Notes: generated from the sequence alone by a model not told the origin. Positions 38,750-47,510 are shown, counted from the stretch's first letter. The stretch: 64,000 bases of DNA from Hymenobacter lucidus (GCF_020447265.1 NZ_JAJADR010000001.1:248001-312000), one strand, 5' to 3'. Numbers and translations: made by a program.

Positions 38750-39376
38750 ATGGCTTCTATTCCTGCTTCCGCCGACATGATTTCTTCGCCTTATCCGGCG
38801 GGCACGGTGCGCGCCCTGCTGGCCACCGACCAAGTGAGCCCGCCCACCCGCGCCGCCCTGGAAGCCCGGCTGCTGGCCCCCGCCTACGAGCCCCAGTTTT
38901 TCGATGCGGCCACCTACGAGCTGCTGCGCATGGTGGCGGCCCGCCTGTTTCCGCAGCCCGACCGCCCCGAGCCCATCGAGCTGGCCCCCGCCCTCGACCA
39001 GCGCCTACTCACGGGCGGCTCCGACGGCTGGCGCTACGACGTGCTGCCCCCCGACCGGGAGGCGTACCGGCTGGGGTTGGGCGGTATCCGGGAAAGTGGC
39101 CGGGTTATGTTCGGCGCTCCGTTTGAGCACCTCACCGACTTGCAGCAGGACGTGGTGCTGCAAGCGGTGCAGAATGAAACCGCGCCGGGCCCGATCTGGG
39201 AAACGCTCTCGGCCGGCCGCTTCTTCGAAGAGCTGCTGGCCGAGCTGACCGAAACCTACTACGCCCACCCGCTGGCCCAGGAGGAAATCGGCTATGCCGG
39301 CCTGGCCGACCTGCCCGGCTGGACTCACATCGGCCTCAACGAAAAAGAAGCCCGCGAACCGGAAGAAGCGAAATAG
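38750..39376 (+). CDS. Gluconate 2-dehydrogenase subunit 3-like protein
   Basis: Protein of 208 residues resembling the gluconate 2-dehydrogenase subunit 3 family: TYELLRMVAARLFPQPDRP, LDQRLLTGGSDGWRYDVLPPDREAY and LTDLQQDVVLQ followed by FFEELLAELTETYYAHPLA. In characterised complexes this small subunit partners a flavin (GMC) dehydrogenase. Here the GMC gene follows about 105 bp downstream, supporting a two-subunit enzyme. No signal peptide or twin-arginine motif is visible, unlike the periplasmic gluconate enzymes, and no cytochrome c gene is adjacent. The C-terminus and stop codon run into a hairpin repeat. ATG at 38750. Confidence 0.85.
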   Translation: MASIPASADMISSPYPAGTVRALLATDQVSPPTRAALEARLLAPAYEPQFFDAATYELLRMVAARLFPQPDRPEPIELAPALDQRLLTGGSDGWRYDVLPPDREAYRLGLGGIRESGRVMFGAPFEHLTDLQQDVVLQAVQNETAPGPIWETLSAGRFFEELLAELTETYYAHPLAQEEIGYAGLADLPGWTHIGLNEKEAREPEEAK

Positions 39377-39480
39377 TGAGACGGTGAACTGGTGAGTTGT
39401 CGTTCCAACCGCGCAAACCGCGCAGACCGCGCCACCAGAACATTAAACGCACTATTTCACCATCTCACTATTCCACTTTT
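39370..39480. repeat. Inverted repeat of GGTGAA words before the GMC gene
   Basis: 39372-39388 pairs with 39456-39472 at 16 of 17 positions. The left arm overlaps the stop codon of the preceding gene (AAATAGTGA) and the right arm ends ten bases before the GMC start codon. Same type of post-stop hairpin as at 490-590. Confidence 0.78.
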
Positions 39481-39481
39481 T

Positions 39482-41158
39482 ATGCCCGAAGAAGAAACCC
39501 TGGAAGAAGGCGTTTTGAACCCAGTGAAGCCGGAAATTCAGGACCCACTGCTACAAAGCCTGCTGGCCGATACGCCGCTGGCGGAAACGCCCATTGTGCC
39601 CGCGCCCGCGCCGCTGGAAATTCCGCTGCCCGCCGAAACCGTAGACTGCATCGTTATCGGCACCGGGGCTGGCGGGGCGCCGCTGCTGGCCCGGCTGGCT
39701 ATGGCTGGCCTGAAGGTGGTGGCGTTGGAAGCCGGCCCCTGGCACGACCCGAAAAAGGACTTTGCCACCGACGAAAAAGCCCAGGAGTTTCTGTTCTGGA
39801 ACGACGAGCGGCTTTCCGCCGGCAAAGACCCGGTGGCTTTCGGCAAAAACAACTCCGGCACCGGCGTGGGCGGCTCCACGCTGCACTACACGGCCTACAC
39901 CCCGCGCCCCCAACCCGCCGACCTGCACCTGCACCGCGACTTCGGCGTGGGCGTCGACTGGCCCTTCGGCTACGAAGAGCTGGAGCCGTATTTCGAGGAG
40001 CTGGAGCAGTTTCTGGGTATTTCCGGCCCTACTCCCTACCCCTGGGGTCCGAGCCGCCGCAAAGGCTACCCGCTGGCCCCACTGCCCCTCAACGGCGCGG
40101 CTCAGTTGATGCAGCGCGGCTGCGAAACGCTCGGCATCCGCACTTCACCGGCCGCCAACGCGGCGCTGTCGGCGCGCTACTACCAGGAAGGCGTGGGCTG
40201 GCGCGAGGCCTGCACCAACCGCGGCTTTTGCCAGGCCGGTTGCACCACCGGTGCCAAAGCCAGCATGGACGTCACGTTTCTGCCCCTGGCCGCCGCCCAC
40301 GGCGCCGATATCCGGCCGGGCTGCTACGTCACGGAAATTGAGCGGGACGAGGCGGGCAAGGTTACCGGGGTGGTATACCAGCAAAACGGCCAGGAGCAGC
40401 GGCTGCGCTGCCGCCATTTATTTCTGTGCGCCGGTGCCATCGAAACGCCCCGGCTGCTGCTGCTCAACGAGCTGGCGCTGAGCAGCGGGCACGTGGGCCG
40501 CAACTTCATGTCGCACACGGCCATTCAGGTGTTCGGTACGTTTTCGGAGGCGGTGCGGCCCTTTAAAGGTATTCCCGGCGCTTTGATTTCCGAAGAAACC
40601 CACCGGGCCAAAGACGCGGATTTTGCTGGCGGCTATCTGCTGCAAAGCATTGGCATCATGCCCGTCACGTTTGCCGGGCAGGTGGCCCGGGGCCGGGGCT
40701 TCTGGGGTCCGCAGTTGCGTAGCTATATGCAGCAGTACAACCACGTAGCCGGTATCAACATTCTGGGCGACTGTCTGCCCCACGCCGACAACTTTCTGGA
40801 GCTGGCCGAGGAAAAAGACGCCCGCGGCTTTGCAAAGCCCCGGGTGCACTTCACCAACCACGACAACGAAATCCGGATGACCAACCACGCCGAAAAGCTG
40901 ATGCGCCGCATCTGGGAAGCCGCCGGGGCCACCGACATCTGGGCCTTTCCCCGCTCGGCCCACATCATCGGCACGGCCCGCATGGGCCTCTCCGGCGATG
41001 ATGCGGTGGTGGATACCAACGGCAAAGCCTTCGACGTGCCTAACCTCTACATCTGCGACAACTCAGTATTTCCCAGTGCCTTGGGCGTTAACCCCGCCCT
41101 AACCATTATGGCCCTGGCCCTGCGCACCGCCGACAAGTTTCTGGAAAACCAGAAGTAG
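39482..41158 (+). CDS. GMC-family FAD oxidoreductase
   Basis: From ATG 39482 the product has 558 residues. After an acidic N-terminal extension (about 1-50) comes the FAD-binding motif VDCIVIGTGAGGAPLLARLA with the LEAG acidic end (residues 54-84). It also has GTGVGGSTLHYTAY, CTNRGFCQAGCTTGAK with several Cys, LCAGAIETPRLLL, and the C-terminal active-site region SAHIIGTARMG and DNSVFPSALGVNPALTIMAL. This matches the GMC dehydrogenases of gluconate/sorbitol type that oxidise polyols or sugar acids. It probably works with the subunit-3-like protein upstream; the substrate is unknown. The frame upstream of 39482 is repeat sequence and was excluded. Confidence 0.92.
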   Translation: MPEEETLEEGVLNPVKPEIQDPLLQSLLADTPLAETPIVPAPAPLEIPLPAETVDCIVIGTGAGGAPLLARLAMAGLKVVALEAGPWHDPKKDFATDEKAQEFLFWNDERLSAGKDPVAFGKNNSGTGVGGSTLHYTAYTPRPQPADLHLHRDFGVGVDWPFGYEELEPYFEELEQFLGISGPTPYPWGPSRRKGYPLAPLPLNGAAQLMQRGCETLGIRTSPAANAALSARYYQEGVGWREACTNRGFCQAGCTTGAKASMDVTFLPLAAAHGADIRPGCYVTEIERDEAGKVTGVVYQQNGQEQRLRCRHLFLCAGAIETPRLLLLNELALSSGHVGRNFMSHTAIQVFGTFSEAVRPFKGIPGALISEETHRAKDADFAGGYLLQSIGIMPVTFAGQVARGRGFWGPQLRSYMQQYNHVAGINILGDCLPHADNFLELAEEKDARGFAKPRVHFTNHDNEIRMTNHAEKLMRRIWEAAGATDIWAFPRSAHIIGTARMGLSGDDAVVDTNGKAFDVPNLYICDNSVFPSALGVNPALTIMALALRTADKFLENQK

Positions 41159-41175
41159 ACGCCAGAACGACAATT

Positions 41176-41344
41176 CCCCTCCTTTTTTCAAGGAGGGGTG
41201 CCCGAAGGGCGGGGTGGTTCAATCGTTGTTTAGCTGAACGATTACTGCGTGCTCAAACAATTTGCCACTCAAGGTTTTATCAAACTAAACAACATCAGCT
41301 AGCGAGGTCAACCACCCCCGACCCCTCCTTGTCTAAGGAGGGGA
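41176..41344. repeat. Pair of CCCCTCCTT hairpins in inverted orientation
   Basis: The left unit (41176-41219) forms CCCCTCCTT...AAGGAGGGG and continues to GGTGGTT. The right unit (41310-41344) is its approximate reverse complement. Each unit is itself a hairpin and the two can pair with each other over the roughly 90-nt spacer. Located between the GMC and GH1 genes; it is a dispersed-repeat type and possible attenuator. Confidence 0.75.
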
Positions 41345-41365
41345 GCTTTGTTCAAGCGACATCAC

Positions 41366-42703
41366 ATGGCCAAAGACTTTTTAAAGCACATCAAAGCCCG
41401 GTTTGGGGAAGGCAACTACGCCGGCGACGAATACGGCGGGGCCGGGGGGCGCGACGGCAGCGGCCTACCCACCGGGGAGCCCGGCAACTTCATGTTTGCT
41501 ACCGGCATCGAGTGTTCCTACCCCACCATCGACAATGGCAAAACCCGCCGCGACCTGCTGGCCGAGTGTGGCCACTACGACCGGTGGAAGGAAGACCTGG
41601 CGCTGGTAAAAGATATGGGCCTGAAGGTGTTGCGCTACGGCCTGCCCTACTACAGCATCCATCTGGGGCCCGGCAAGTACGACTGGGAATTTGCCGACCA
41701 GGCCATGGCCGAGATGCAGCGCCTGGGAATAACCCCGATTCTGGACCTGCTGCACTTCGGGGTGCCCGATTGGCTGGGCGACTTCCAGAACCCCGAGCTG
41801 CCCGTGTACTTTGCCGAATACGCCGAGGCCGTGGCCCGGCGTTACCCCTGGGTGCGCTACTATACGCCCGTCAACGAGATTTTCGTGACGGCCCGCATGA
41901 GCGCCAAGGACGGTATCTGGAACGAGCAACTTAAGTCGGATCAGGGCTTCGTGACGGCCATCAAGCACCTGACTGCGGCCAGCATCATGGCCAACCAGCA
42001 GATTGCCCAGGTGCGGCCCGACTGCATCATCGTGCAAAGCGAATCGGCCGAGTACATCCACGAGCTGCGCGCCAACCCCTGCGCCCGCATCAAGTTGGAA
42101 AACAAGCTGCGCTTTCTGGCCCTCGACCTGCTCTACGCCCACCACCCCGACGCCGACGTGCTCAACTACCTGTACGACAATGGTATGACCCGGGAGGAGT
42201 ATGACTGGTTTATGGCCGGTGAGCCGCCGGGCTACCAGGTGATGGGCAACGACTACTACGGCCGCAACGAGCGAATCATTCTGCCCAACGGCGAGGAGTG
42301 TACCAGCATGGACGTGCTGGGCTGGTACAACATCACCCATGAATATTACCTGCGCTACCGCAAGCCGGTGATGCATACCGAAACCAACGTCTTCAACGCC
42401 CATGAAGCGCCCACCTGGCTCTGGAAGCAGTGGGTCAACATCCTGCGAATGCGCGAGGAAGGTATTCCCGTGCTGGGCTTCACCTGGTATTCCCTTATCG
42501 ACCAGGTAGACTGGGATATAGGCCTGGCTCAGAAAGTGGGCAAGGTTAACGCCTGTGGCCTGTTTGATCTGGACCGCAACCCCCGTAAAGTATCCGAAGC
42601 CTACCGCCAGCTACTCCAGGAATATGGCCAAATAACCATTGTGCCCCACGGCGAGATGTTCCAGGTCACGAAGCAGCCGGCTACGCTGAAGGTGGAGGTG
42701 TAA
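41366..42703 (+). CDS. GH1-like glycoside hydrolase
   Basis: From ATG 41366 the product has 445 residues and no signal peptide, so it is cytoplasmic. The beta-glucosidase (GH1) barrel shows MFATGIECSYP, LKVLRYGLPYY, DLLHFGVPDWLGDF, YYTPVNEIFV (acid/base Glu171) and VMHTETNVF (nucleophile Glu339), then GFTWYSLIDQVDWD. The nucleophile context HTETN departs from the usual TENG, which places it in an atypical branch often annotated only as family 1 glycosyl hydrolase. Substrate unknown. It follows the GMC gene but a hairpin repeat intervenes, so co-transcription is uncertain. A start six codons upstream is possible. Confidence 0.88.
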   Translation: MAKDFLKHIKARFGEGNYAGDEYGGAGGRDGSGLPTGEPGNFMFATGIECSYPTIDNGKTRRDLLAECGHYDRWKEDLALVKDMGLKVLRYGLPYYSIHLGPGKYDWEFADQAMAEMQRLGITPILDLLHFGVPDWLGDFQNPELPVYFAEYAEAVARRYPWVRYYTPVNEIFVTARMSAKDGIWNEQLKSDQGFVTAIKHLTAASIMANQQIAQVRPDCIIVQSESAEYIHELRANPCARIKLENKLRFLALDLLYAHHPDADVLNYLYDNGMTREEYDWFMAGEPPGYQVMGNDYYGRNERIILPNGEECTSMDVLGWYNITHEYYLRYRKPVMHTETNVFNAHEAPTWLWKQWVNILRMREEGIPVLGFTWYSLIDQVDWDIGLAQKVGKVNACGLFDLDRNPRKVSEAYRQLLQEYGQITIVPHGEMFQVTKQPATLKVEV

Positions 42704-42714
42704 GTACAGAAACG

Positions 42715-42873
42715 TGTCATTGCGAGGAACGAAGCAATCTGTCCTCTACGAAGTGACCAATATACTTTTACCAGAAAGCCCTTAATCGTTGCAACGATTA
42801 AGGGCTTTTCAGTTTAGAAGGATCCGCACATTTCAGAGGACGGATGGCTTCGTTATTCTTCCTCGCAAGGATA
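42715..42873. repeat. TGTCATTGCGAG repeat element, copy 1
   Basis: Begins TGTCATTGCGAGG and ends in a diverged CCTCGCAAGGATA. Subterminal arms AACGAAGCAATCTGTCCTCT and AGAGGACGGATGGCTTCGTT pair imperfectly. In the middle AAAGCCCTTAATCGTTG pairs perfectly with its complement to form a terminator-like hairpin (about 42775-42808) for the GH1 gene. Confidence 0.9.
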
Positions 42874-42894
42874 CGCAGCAAACGCCGCATAAAT

Positions 42895-42930
42895 CAAAGA
42901 GCCGGCCTCCTTGCGGGGGCCGGCTCTTTG
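42895..42930 (-). terminator. Catalase gene terminator
   Basis: CAAAGAGCCGGCC (42895-42907) pairs perfectly with 42918-42930, giving a 13-bp stem with a 10-nt loop, 32 bp beyond the catalase stop codon. The A/T-rich stem base suits termination on either strand. Confidence 0.88.
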
Positions 42931-42962
42931 TGCAGAAAAAGGCAGGTTGGGTACTTACTAAG

Positions 42963-44471
42963 CTAAACCGTAGCGGCGGCTATATGTTCCGTGGGCATTT
43001 CCACATCCACGCCCAGGCCTTTGGCAATGGCCATGCCCAAGCGGATATCGGCGCGGAACCAGTGGCAGAGCTGGCGCTGGGTGATGAGGTCTTTCTTGGG
43101 GCCTTCGATGCCGCTCATGGCACCCACCACGTTGCTGATCAGGTTGCGCTGCGCCTGAGCGTCGAGCAGGCGGAACAGGTTGCCGGCCTGGGTGTAGTGG
43201 TCGTCGTTGCCGGGGCCTTCGTTCCGGTCGTAGCGGGCCGCGAAGCCGTCCAGCGCCTGGGCGGGCTCACCCTGGGTTTTGTCTTCCACCGGACCGTCGA
43301 AAGAGTTGGGAAAGTAGTTGGGGCCGGGGCCGCCGTTGTCGCCGAGGGCCATGCGGCCGTCGCGCTGGTAGTTGCTGAAGCCGAAGGGGCAGGCATTTAC
43401 CGGCAGGTGCTCATAGTTGGCGCCCAGGCGGTAGCGGTGGGCATCGGGGTAGCTCAGGATGCGGCCCTGCAGCATCTTATCGGGCGAGTAGCCGATGCCG
43501 TCTACCACGTGGGCGGGGGCAAATGCGGCCTGTTCCACGTGGGCATGGTAGTTTTCGGGAATGTGGTTGAGCTCCATCACGCCCACTTCCTGGAGCGGAA
43601 ACTCGCCCTGGGGCCACACTTTGGTCAGGTCGAAGGGGTTCCAGCGGAAGTCGCGGGCCTGCTCCTCGGTCATGGTCTGGATAAACATCGTCCAGCGTGG
43701 GAAGTCGCCGTTGTCGATGGCGTCTACCAGGTCGTGCTGGGCGAAGTCGGCATCCTCAGCCTTCATCAGTCTGGCTTCCTCGTCAGAGAAATTTTTCACG
43801 CCCTGCTGAGTCCGGAAGTGAAATTTCACCCAGGTCCGCTCATTCGCGGCGTTAATCAGCGAGAAGGTGTGGGAGCCGTAGCCATGCATGTGCCGGTAGC
43901 CAAAGGGTGTGCCCCGGTCCGACATCAGAATCGTGACCTGGTGCAGGCTTTCGGGGTTCAGGCTCCAGTAGTCCCACATCATCGTAGGCGACTTGCGGTT
44001 GGAGCGCGCCTCCCGCTTCTGGGTGTGAATAAAGTCGGTGAATTTCAGCGGGTCTTTCACGAAGAAGACCGGCGTGTTGTTGCCCACCAAATCCCAGTTG
44101 CCGTCTTCGGTGTAGAATTTCAGGGCGAAGCCGCGGGGGTCGCGCTCCGTGTCGGCCGAGCCTTTCTCGCCGCCCACGGTGCTGAAGCGGGCAAACATCC
44201 GGCACTGGTTGCCGACCTGGCCGAAGAGCTTGGCCCGGGTCAGGTGGGTGATGTCGTGGGTGACGGTGAACTTGCCGTAGGCGCCGCTGCCCTTGGCGTG
44301 CACCACACGCTCGGGAATCCGCTCCCGGTTGAAGTGCGCCGACTTCTCGTGCAGGAAATAATCCTGGAGCAGCAGCGGCCCGCGGGCCCCGGCCGACTGG
44401 GAGTTCTGGTTATCAAAAATCGGGCGACCTGAAGCGGTAGTCAGCTTCTTCGGTTGAGTGGATTCTTCCAT
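42963..44471 (-). CDS. katA: Monofunctional heme catalase
   Basis: Protein of 502 residues, a small-subunit-type catalase. Distal active-site His58 lies in RIPERVVHAKGSGAYG and Asn131 in LVGNNTPVFFVKD. The proximal heme ligand Tyr341 is in RILSYPDAHRYRLG. It dismutates hydrogen peroxide to water and oxygen in the cytoplasm. ATG at 44469-44471. It appears monocistronic, with its own terminator. An OxyR-type regulator is encoded about 4 kb away, and a weak OxyR-like dyad (ATAG-N7-GATA on the minus strand, near 44565-44582) is found upstream, so peroxide induction is plausible. Confidence 0.97.
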   Translation of the reverse strand: MEESTQPKKLTTASGRPIFDNQNSQSAGARGPLLLQDYFLHEKSAHFNRERIPERVVHAKGSGAYGKFTVTHDITHLTRAKLFGQVGNQCRMFARFSTVGGEKGSADTERDPRGFALKFYTEDGNWDLVGNNTPVFFVKDPLKFTDFIHTQKREARSNRKSPTMMWDYWSLNPESLHQVTILMSDRGTPFGYRHMHGYGSHTFSLINAANERTWVKFHFRTQQGVKNFSDEEARLMKAEDADFAQHDLVDAIDNGDFPRWTMFIQTMTEEQARDFRWNPFDLTKVWPQGEFPLQEVGVMELNHIPENYHAHVEQAAFAPAHVVDGIGYSPDKMLQGRILSYPDAHRYRLGANYEHLPVNACPFGFSNYQRDGRMALGDNGGPGPNYFPNSFDGPVEDKTQGEPAQALDGFAARYDRNEGPGNDDHYTQAGNLFRLLDAQAQRNLISNVVGAMSGIEGPKKDLITQRQLCHWFRADIRLGMAIAKGLGVDVEMPTEHIAAATV

Positions 44472-44672
44472 AGGAGTAGCAGAAAAAGGTTGGAGTTCAG
44501 AGCAGGCAGCCGGGTTTGGCGCTGGACAAAGGTTGAGCTTACTTCGCTATAATGAAAATTGATGTTATCGATATGCCTATAGCTTTACGTGATATTGAAA
44601 ACAGCTCAGCCCTGCGCGAGTCCGCCGAAGCAGACCCGCGCAGGGCTGAGTACCGAAGGCGCTACGCGTAGC
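44472..44672. other. Catalase upstream region
   Basis: Besides the hairpin at 44605-44650 this 201-bp region includes an AT-rich stretch around 44545-44600, the only one nearby, which likely carries the catalase promoter. It contains TTATCGATATGCCTATAG, a poor match to the OxyR pattern ATAG-N7-CTAT. Confidence 0.4.
44605..44650 (-). terminator. Terminator after the beta-propeller-like lipoprotein gene
   Basis: CTCAGCCCTGCGCG (44605-44618) pairs perfectly with 44637-44650, an 18-nt loop between. On the minus strand the stem is followed by CTGTTTTC. It ends the transcript of the lipoprotein gene that stops at 44673. Confidence 0.85.
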
Positions 44673-45620
44673 CTAAAGGCCTTGCGGACGAAACAGGTAA
44701 ATAGTGGCCTGGCTGGATTTCTTACCCGCCTCGGTGGCCACGTACAGGTCGCCGCTGGGGGTAAAGGCCAAACCTTCGGCCTGGGGAAACAGGTCAACGG
44801 GCAGGGACTGGGCGGCCAGTAGCTGCCCGTTCTTATCGAGCTCCACAATGCCGTTCTGTTTGGCCGACAGCACGAATACGTGCCCGGTAACGGGGTGCAC
44901 GGCTACGGCCGAAGGCGAAAATCCTTTGCCGGAACCCTTCTTCTTGCCTTTCTTCCCCGACTCGCCCGCTGAAGATTCCGCAACCGGGCTGGAGCCGCGA
45001 ATGGCTTCCACGTCGAGCACATAAGCAGGCTTAGCTTCGGCTTTGAAGGTTTCGGGATTCAGACGGTAAATGGCGCGCTGCCCAAAGGAGAGGCCCGCGC
45101 CCGGCTCGTCTTTGCAGGCTACCAGCAAGGTTTTGGAGGCCGCGTCGTAGGTCAGGCCCTCGGTTTCATTGGCGAAGCTCAGGCCGGTTTCGTATTCCTG
45201 GGTTTGGCTGCCGCTATAGCGAAACAGCTTCCCGTCGCTGCGCATAATAAACCAGTCGGAGCCCACGCGGGCCACGTCTTCGTAGTCGCCGCTGCCGCCG
45301 AAGGGAATGACGCGGTCCACTTTCTGGGTGCTCAGGTTGAACTCGTAGAGGTTGCCGGTTTCGTCTTCAATGCCGGTAATGTGGGTGCTGCCGGCCAGGG
45401 CAATGCCCGACAGCTCGGCTAGCTCCGCCGGCATGGCGTAGGTAGCGGCGGGACGGGTGAAGTCGTAGGCCATAGCGGCAGTGGGAGCGGGCGGCGCAGT
45501 GCGCTGACTTACGGTCTGCACGGGTAGCGCAGCTTCAGCGGCGGTAGAATCAGCTGCGCCGGTGGCGGGAGAGCTGCACCCGGTGGGCAGCATCAGCAGA
45601 GAAAAAAGGAGGTTTTTCAT
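44673..45620 (-). CDS. SdiA-regulated-like beta-propeller lipoprotein
   Basis: Protein of 315 residues with a lipoprotein signal (MKNLLFSLLMLPTGCSS, Cys15) and a low-complexity Ala/Thr linker. The rest has propeller-like repeats (ELSGIALAGSTHITGIEDETGNLYEF, GGSGDYEDVARVG, FANETEGLTYD, FPQAEGLAFTPSGDLYVATE), resembling the SdiA-regulated family. About residues 212-226 is a Lys/Gly-rich insertion (GKKGKKKGSGKG). Function is unknown; the family is proposed to be surface-associated and calcium-dependent. It is the last gene downstream of the two-component system, 48 bp after the Asp-rich membrane protein gene, and may be part of its output. ATG at 45618-45620. Confidence 0.75.
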   Translation of the reverse strand: MKNLLFSLLMLPTGCSSPATGAADSTAAEAALPVQTVSQRTAPPAPTAAMAYDFTRPAATYAMPAELAELSGIALAGSTHITGIEDETGNLYEFNLSTQKVDRVIPFGGSGDYEDVARVGSDWFIMRSDGKLFRYSGSQTQEYETGLSFANETEGLTYDAASKTLLVACKDEPGAGLSFGQRAIYRLNPETFKAEAKPAYVLDVEAIRGSSPVAESSAGESGKKGKKKGSGKGFSPSAVAVHPVTGHVFVLSAKQNGIVELDKNGQLLAAQSLPVDLFPQAEGLAFTPSGDLYVATEAGKKSSQATIYLFRPQGL

Positions 45621-45668
45621 AGGAAAAGCGGTAGGAACAGAGGACGGGAAATCGGTGGGGTGGTGAAT

Positions 45669-45977
45669 TTACTGGCTGACAATACGGTGGGTTGCCGCGG
45701 AGGTACGGCCCTGGCACTCGGCTAGTTGGCGACGCGTCTGGCGCAGCTCCTCGCTGAGGGCCAGCCAGGACGTGTCGTCTTCCTCGTTATCATCGTCGTC
45801 GTCATCGTCAACCGCCGCGGTCCGGTGGCTGACGAGCCGGGCCGTGGCGGCGGGAGCCGGAGCGGGGTCGGTTGCAGAGTAGCTCGAAAACAGCCAGTAC
45901 AGGTTGAGCCCCACCGACAGCACCAGCACCATAATCCAGGCCGGCAGCGGGGGAGAGGCATTCGTGAGAGGTTTCAT
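45669..45977 (-). CDS. Small Asp-rich single-pass membrane protein
   Basis: From ATG 45975-45977 the product has 102 residues: one transmembrane helix (about 13-32, WIMVLVLSVGLNLYWLF), an Ala/Pro linker, then DDDDDDDNEEDD and a C-terminal amphipathic, possibly coiled-coil helix (LSEELRQTRRQLAEC). No family is recognised. The acidic run could bind divalent metal or calcium. It lies between a histidine kinase and a lipoprotein gene on the same strand, so it may take part in sensing or be controlled by the two-component system. A start nine codons upstream is possible but would place polar residues before the helix. Confidence 0.7.
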   Translation of the reverse strand: MKPLTNASPPLPAWIMVLVLSVGLNLYWLFSSYSATDPAPAPAATARLVSHRTAAVDDDDDDDNEEDDTSWLALSEELRQTRRQLAECQGRTSAATHRIVSQ

Positions 45978-46091
45978 AGGACAGAGTGCGTAAGTACTCT
46001 GCAAAGGACCGGCCCCGACATTAACCTCACCTGAGTCTCACATTAAAAGGAGATGAACGCGCCGGTTATTTCCGGCCGGGCAGGAGCGGGG

Positions 46092-47462
46092 CTACAGCGC
46101 CGGGAGCCGCACCGCGGCCCGCGTGCCCCGGCCCGGCTCCGAAGTGATGGTGAGCTGGCCGGCGTGCACCTGAATAATCTTGTGGGTAATGGCCAGGCCC
46201 AAGCCGTAGCCGGGTTTGTCGCGGCCATTCTCGCCCCGGTAGAGCGGCTCCAGCATACGGCTTACTTCCTGGGCCGACAGCCCCGGCCCGGTATCGGCTA
46301 TGGTGAGCAGAATGGTGGGCCGCGCCTCGTAGCCCAGCGTCACCGATACGGCTTGGTCGGAGTATTTGCAGGCGTTGTCGAGCAGGTTCAGCACGGCCGT
46401 TTCGAGCAGCTGAGCGTTGCCAAGCACCCCGAATACGTCTTCTACCGACTCGGGCCAGGTGCCAAACTCGACCTGCACGGTGCGGCCGGGGTAGCGCGCC
46501 CGGCAGGTGGCCACGGCCTGCAGCACCACATCGTCGAGCGAGACGTGGGCGCGGCGGAAGGAGGTGTCGTCGGCTTTGGCCAGGACCAGCAGGCCGTTGG
46601 TGAGGTCAATGATTTTCTGAATTTCTTCCACCGCCGAGTCGATGCTGCGCTTGGCCGTGGGCAGCTCGGTATCGTAGGCCGAGGCGGTTTCCAGGGTGCC
46701 CAGCACGTTGGCCAGCGGGGTGCGCAGCTCGTGCGAGGCGTGGGCCACGAAACTTTTCTGGTTTTCAAAGGCCTGTTCGAGCCCGCTGAGCATCTGGTTG
46801 AAGGTCATGGCCAGCTGGGCAATTTCGTCGCGCCGGTTGCCCTCGTCTACCCGCCGCTTCAGGTTGGAGGCCGTGATGCCCTTCACCTCGGCCACCATGC
46901 GTTGCAGGGGCCGCAGCGAGCGGTCGGCAAACACCCAGGCAGCCCCGATGATGAGCAGCAGCGCCCCGAAGTTGCCCCAAAGCAGAATGGAAGTCAGCGT
47001 GTCGAACTCCTTGCCCCCGAACTGGTCGCGCCCGGCCACGAACACCAGGTAGCTCTGCTTGTGGTGGCGGTAGACAATGCCCAGCGTTTCGACCTTGCCC
47101 TCCCGGAAGCGGGCCGGCTTCTTGCGCGTTATGCGGTCGAAATACTCCGCGTCGCGCGCTGAGGCGGGCTCGTCTTCCTGCGCAAGGTGAAACACCAGCC
47201 GCCGCTGCGGGTCGTAGATGCTGATGCGCTCATTGTGCATCGTGAGCAGGTCCTTTTTGCGGAAGCTGCGCAGCACGTCGGGGTCCAGGTCGAGGCGGTG
47301 AATGAGCAGGTTGGCCGTCTGCTCGGCTTTGCCCTCCAGCCGGTGGTAGAAGCGCAATTCCCGCGCCTGGGCACTGTAGTAGTAGATAAACCCCGTCAGG
47401 CAGAGCTGAATGGCAATAACCAGGGCCATAAACCGCAGGATGAGCTTATTGCGAATCAGCAT
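46092..47462 (-). CDS. Two-component sensor histidine kinase
   Basis: Protein of 456 residues: TM1 about 8-30, a periplasmic sensor region 31-156, TM2 157-179, HAMP 180-235 (LRPLQRMVAEV), the dimerisation/phosphoacceptor helix with His244 in FVAHASHELRTPLANV, and a HATPase domain with N-box NLLDNACKYS, DTGPGLS and GYGLGLAI. It phosphorylates the OmpR-type regulator encoded upstream at 47733-48410. Domain order resembles CusS/ArlS kinases; the signal is unknown. The gene is separated from its regulator by 270 bp that hold a long perfect inverted repeat. ATG at 47460-47462. Confidence 0.96.
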   Translation of the reverse strand: MLIRNKLILRFMALVIAIQLCLTGFIYYYSAQARELRFYHRLEGKAEQTANLLIHRLDLDPDVLRSFRKKDLLTMHNERISIYDPQRRLVFHLAQEDEPASARDAEYFDRITRKKPARFREGKVETLGIVYRHHKQSYLVFVAGRDQFGGKEFDTLTSILLWGNFGALLLIIGAAWVFADRSLRPLQRMVAEVKGITASNLKRRVDEGNRRDEIAQLAMTFNQMLSGLEQAFENQKSFVAHASHELRTPLANVLGTLETASAYDTELPTAKRSIDSAVEEIQKIIDLTNGLLVLAKADDTSFRRAHVSLDDVVLQAVATCRARYPGRTVQVEFGTWPESVEDVFGVLGNAQLLETAVLNLLDNACKYSDQAVSVTLGYEARPTILLTIADTGPGLSAQEVSRMLEPLYRGENGRDKPGYGLGLAITHKIIQVHAGQLTITSEPGRGTRAAVRLPAL

Positions 47463-47510
47463 GGGGTTAATGTGCTAATGTGTTGAAATGTGCTTAGGTG
47501 CTAATGCGTT

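Noticed and set aside
42715..42873. Insertion sequence or transposase remnant
   Set aside because: The element is only about 160 bp and its frames encode no transposase fragment; it fits a nonautonomous palindromic repeat.
42789..44432. Plus-strand open frame of 547 codons opposite catalase
   Set aside because: Catalase motifs are complete on the other strand; this frame begins in repeat DNA and shows no domain.
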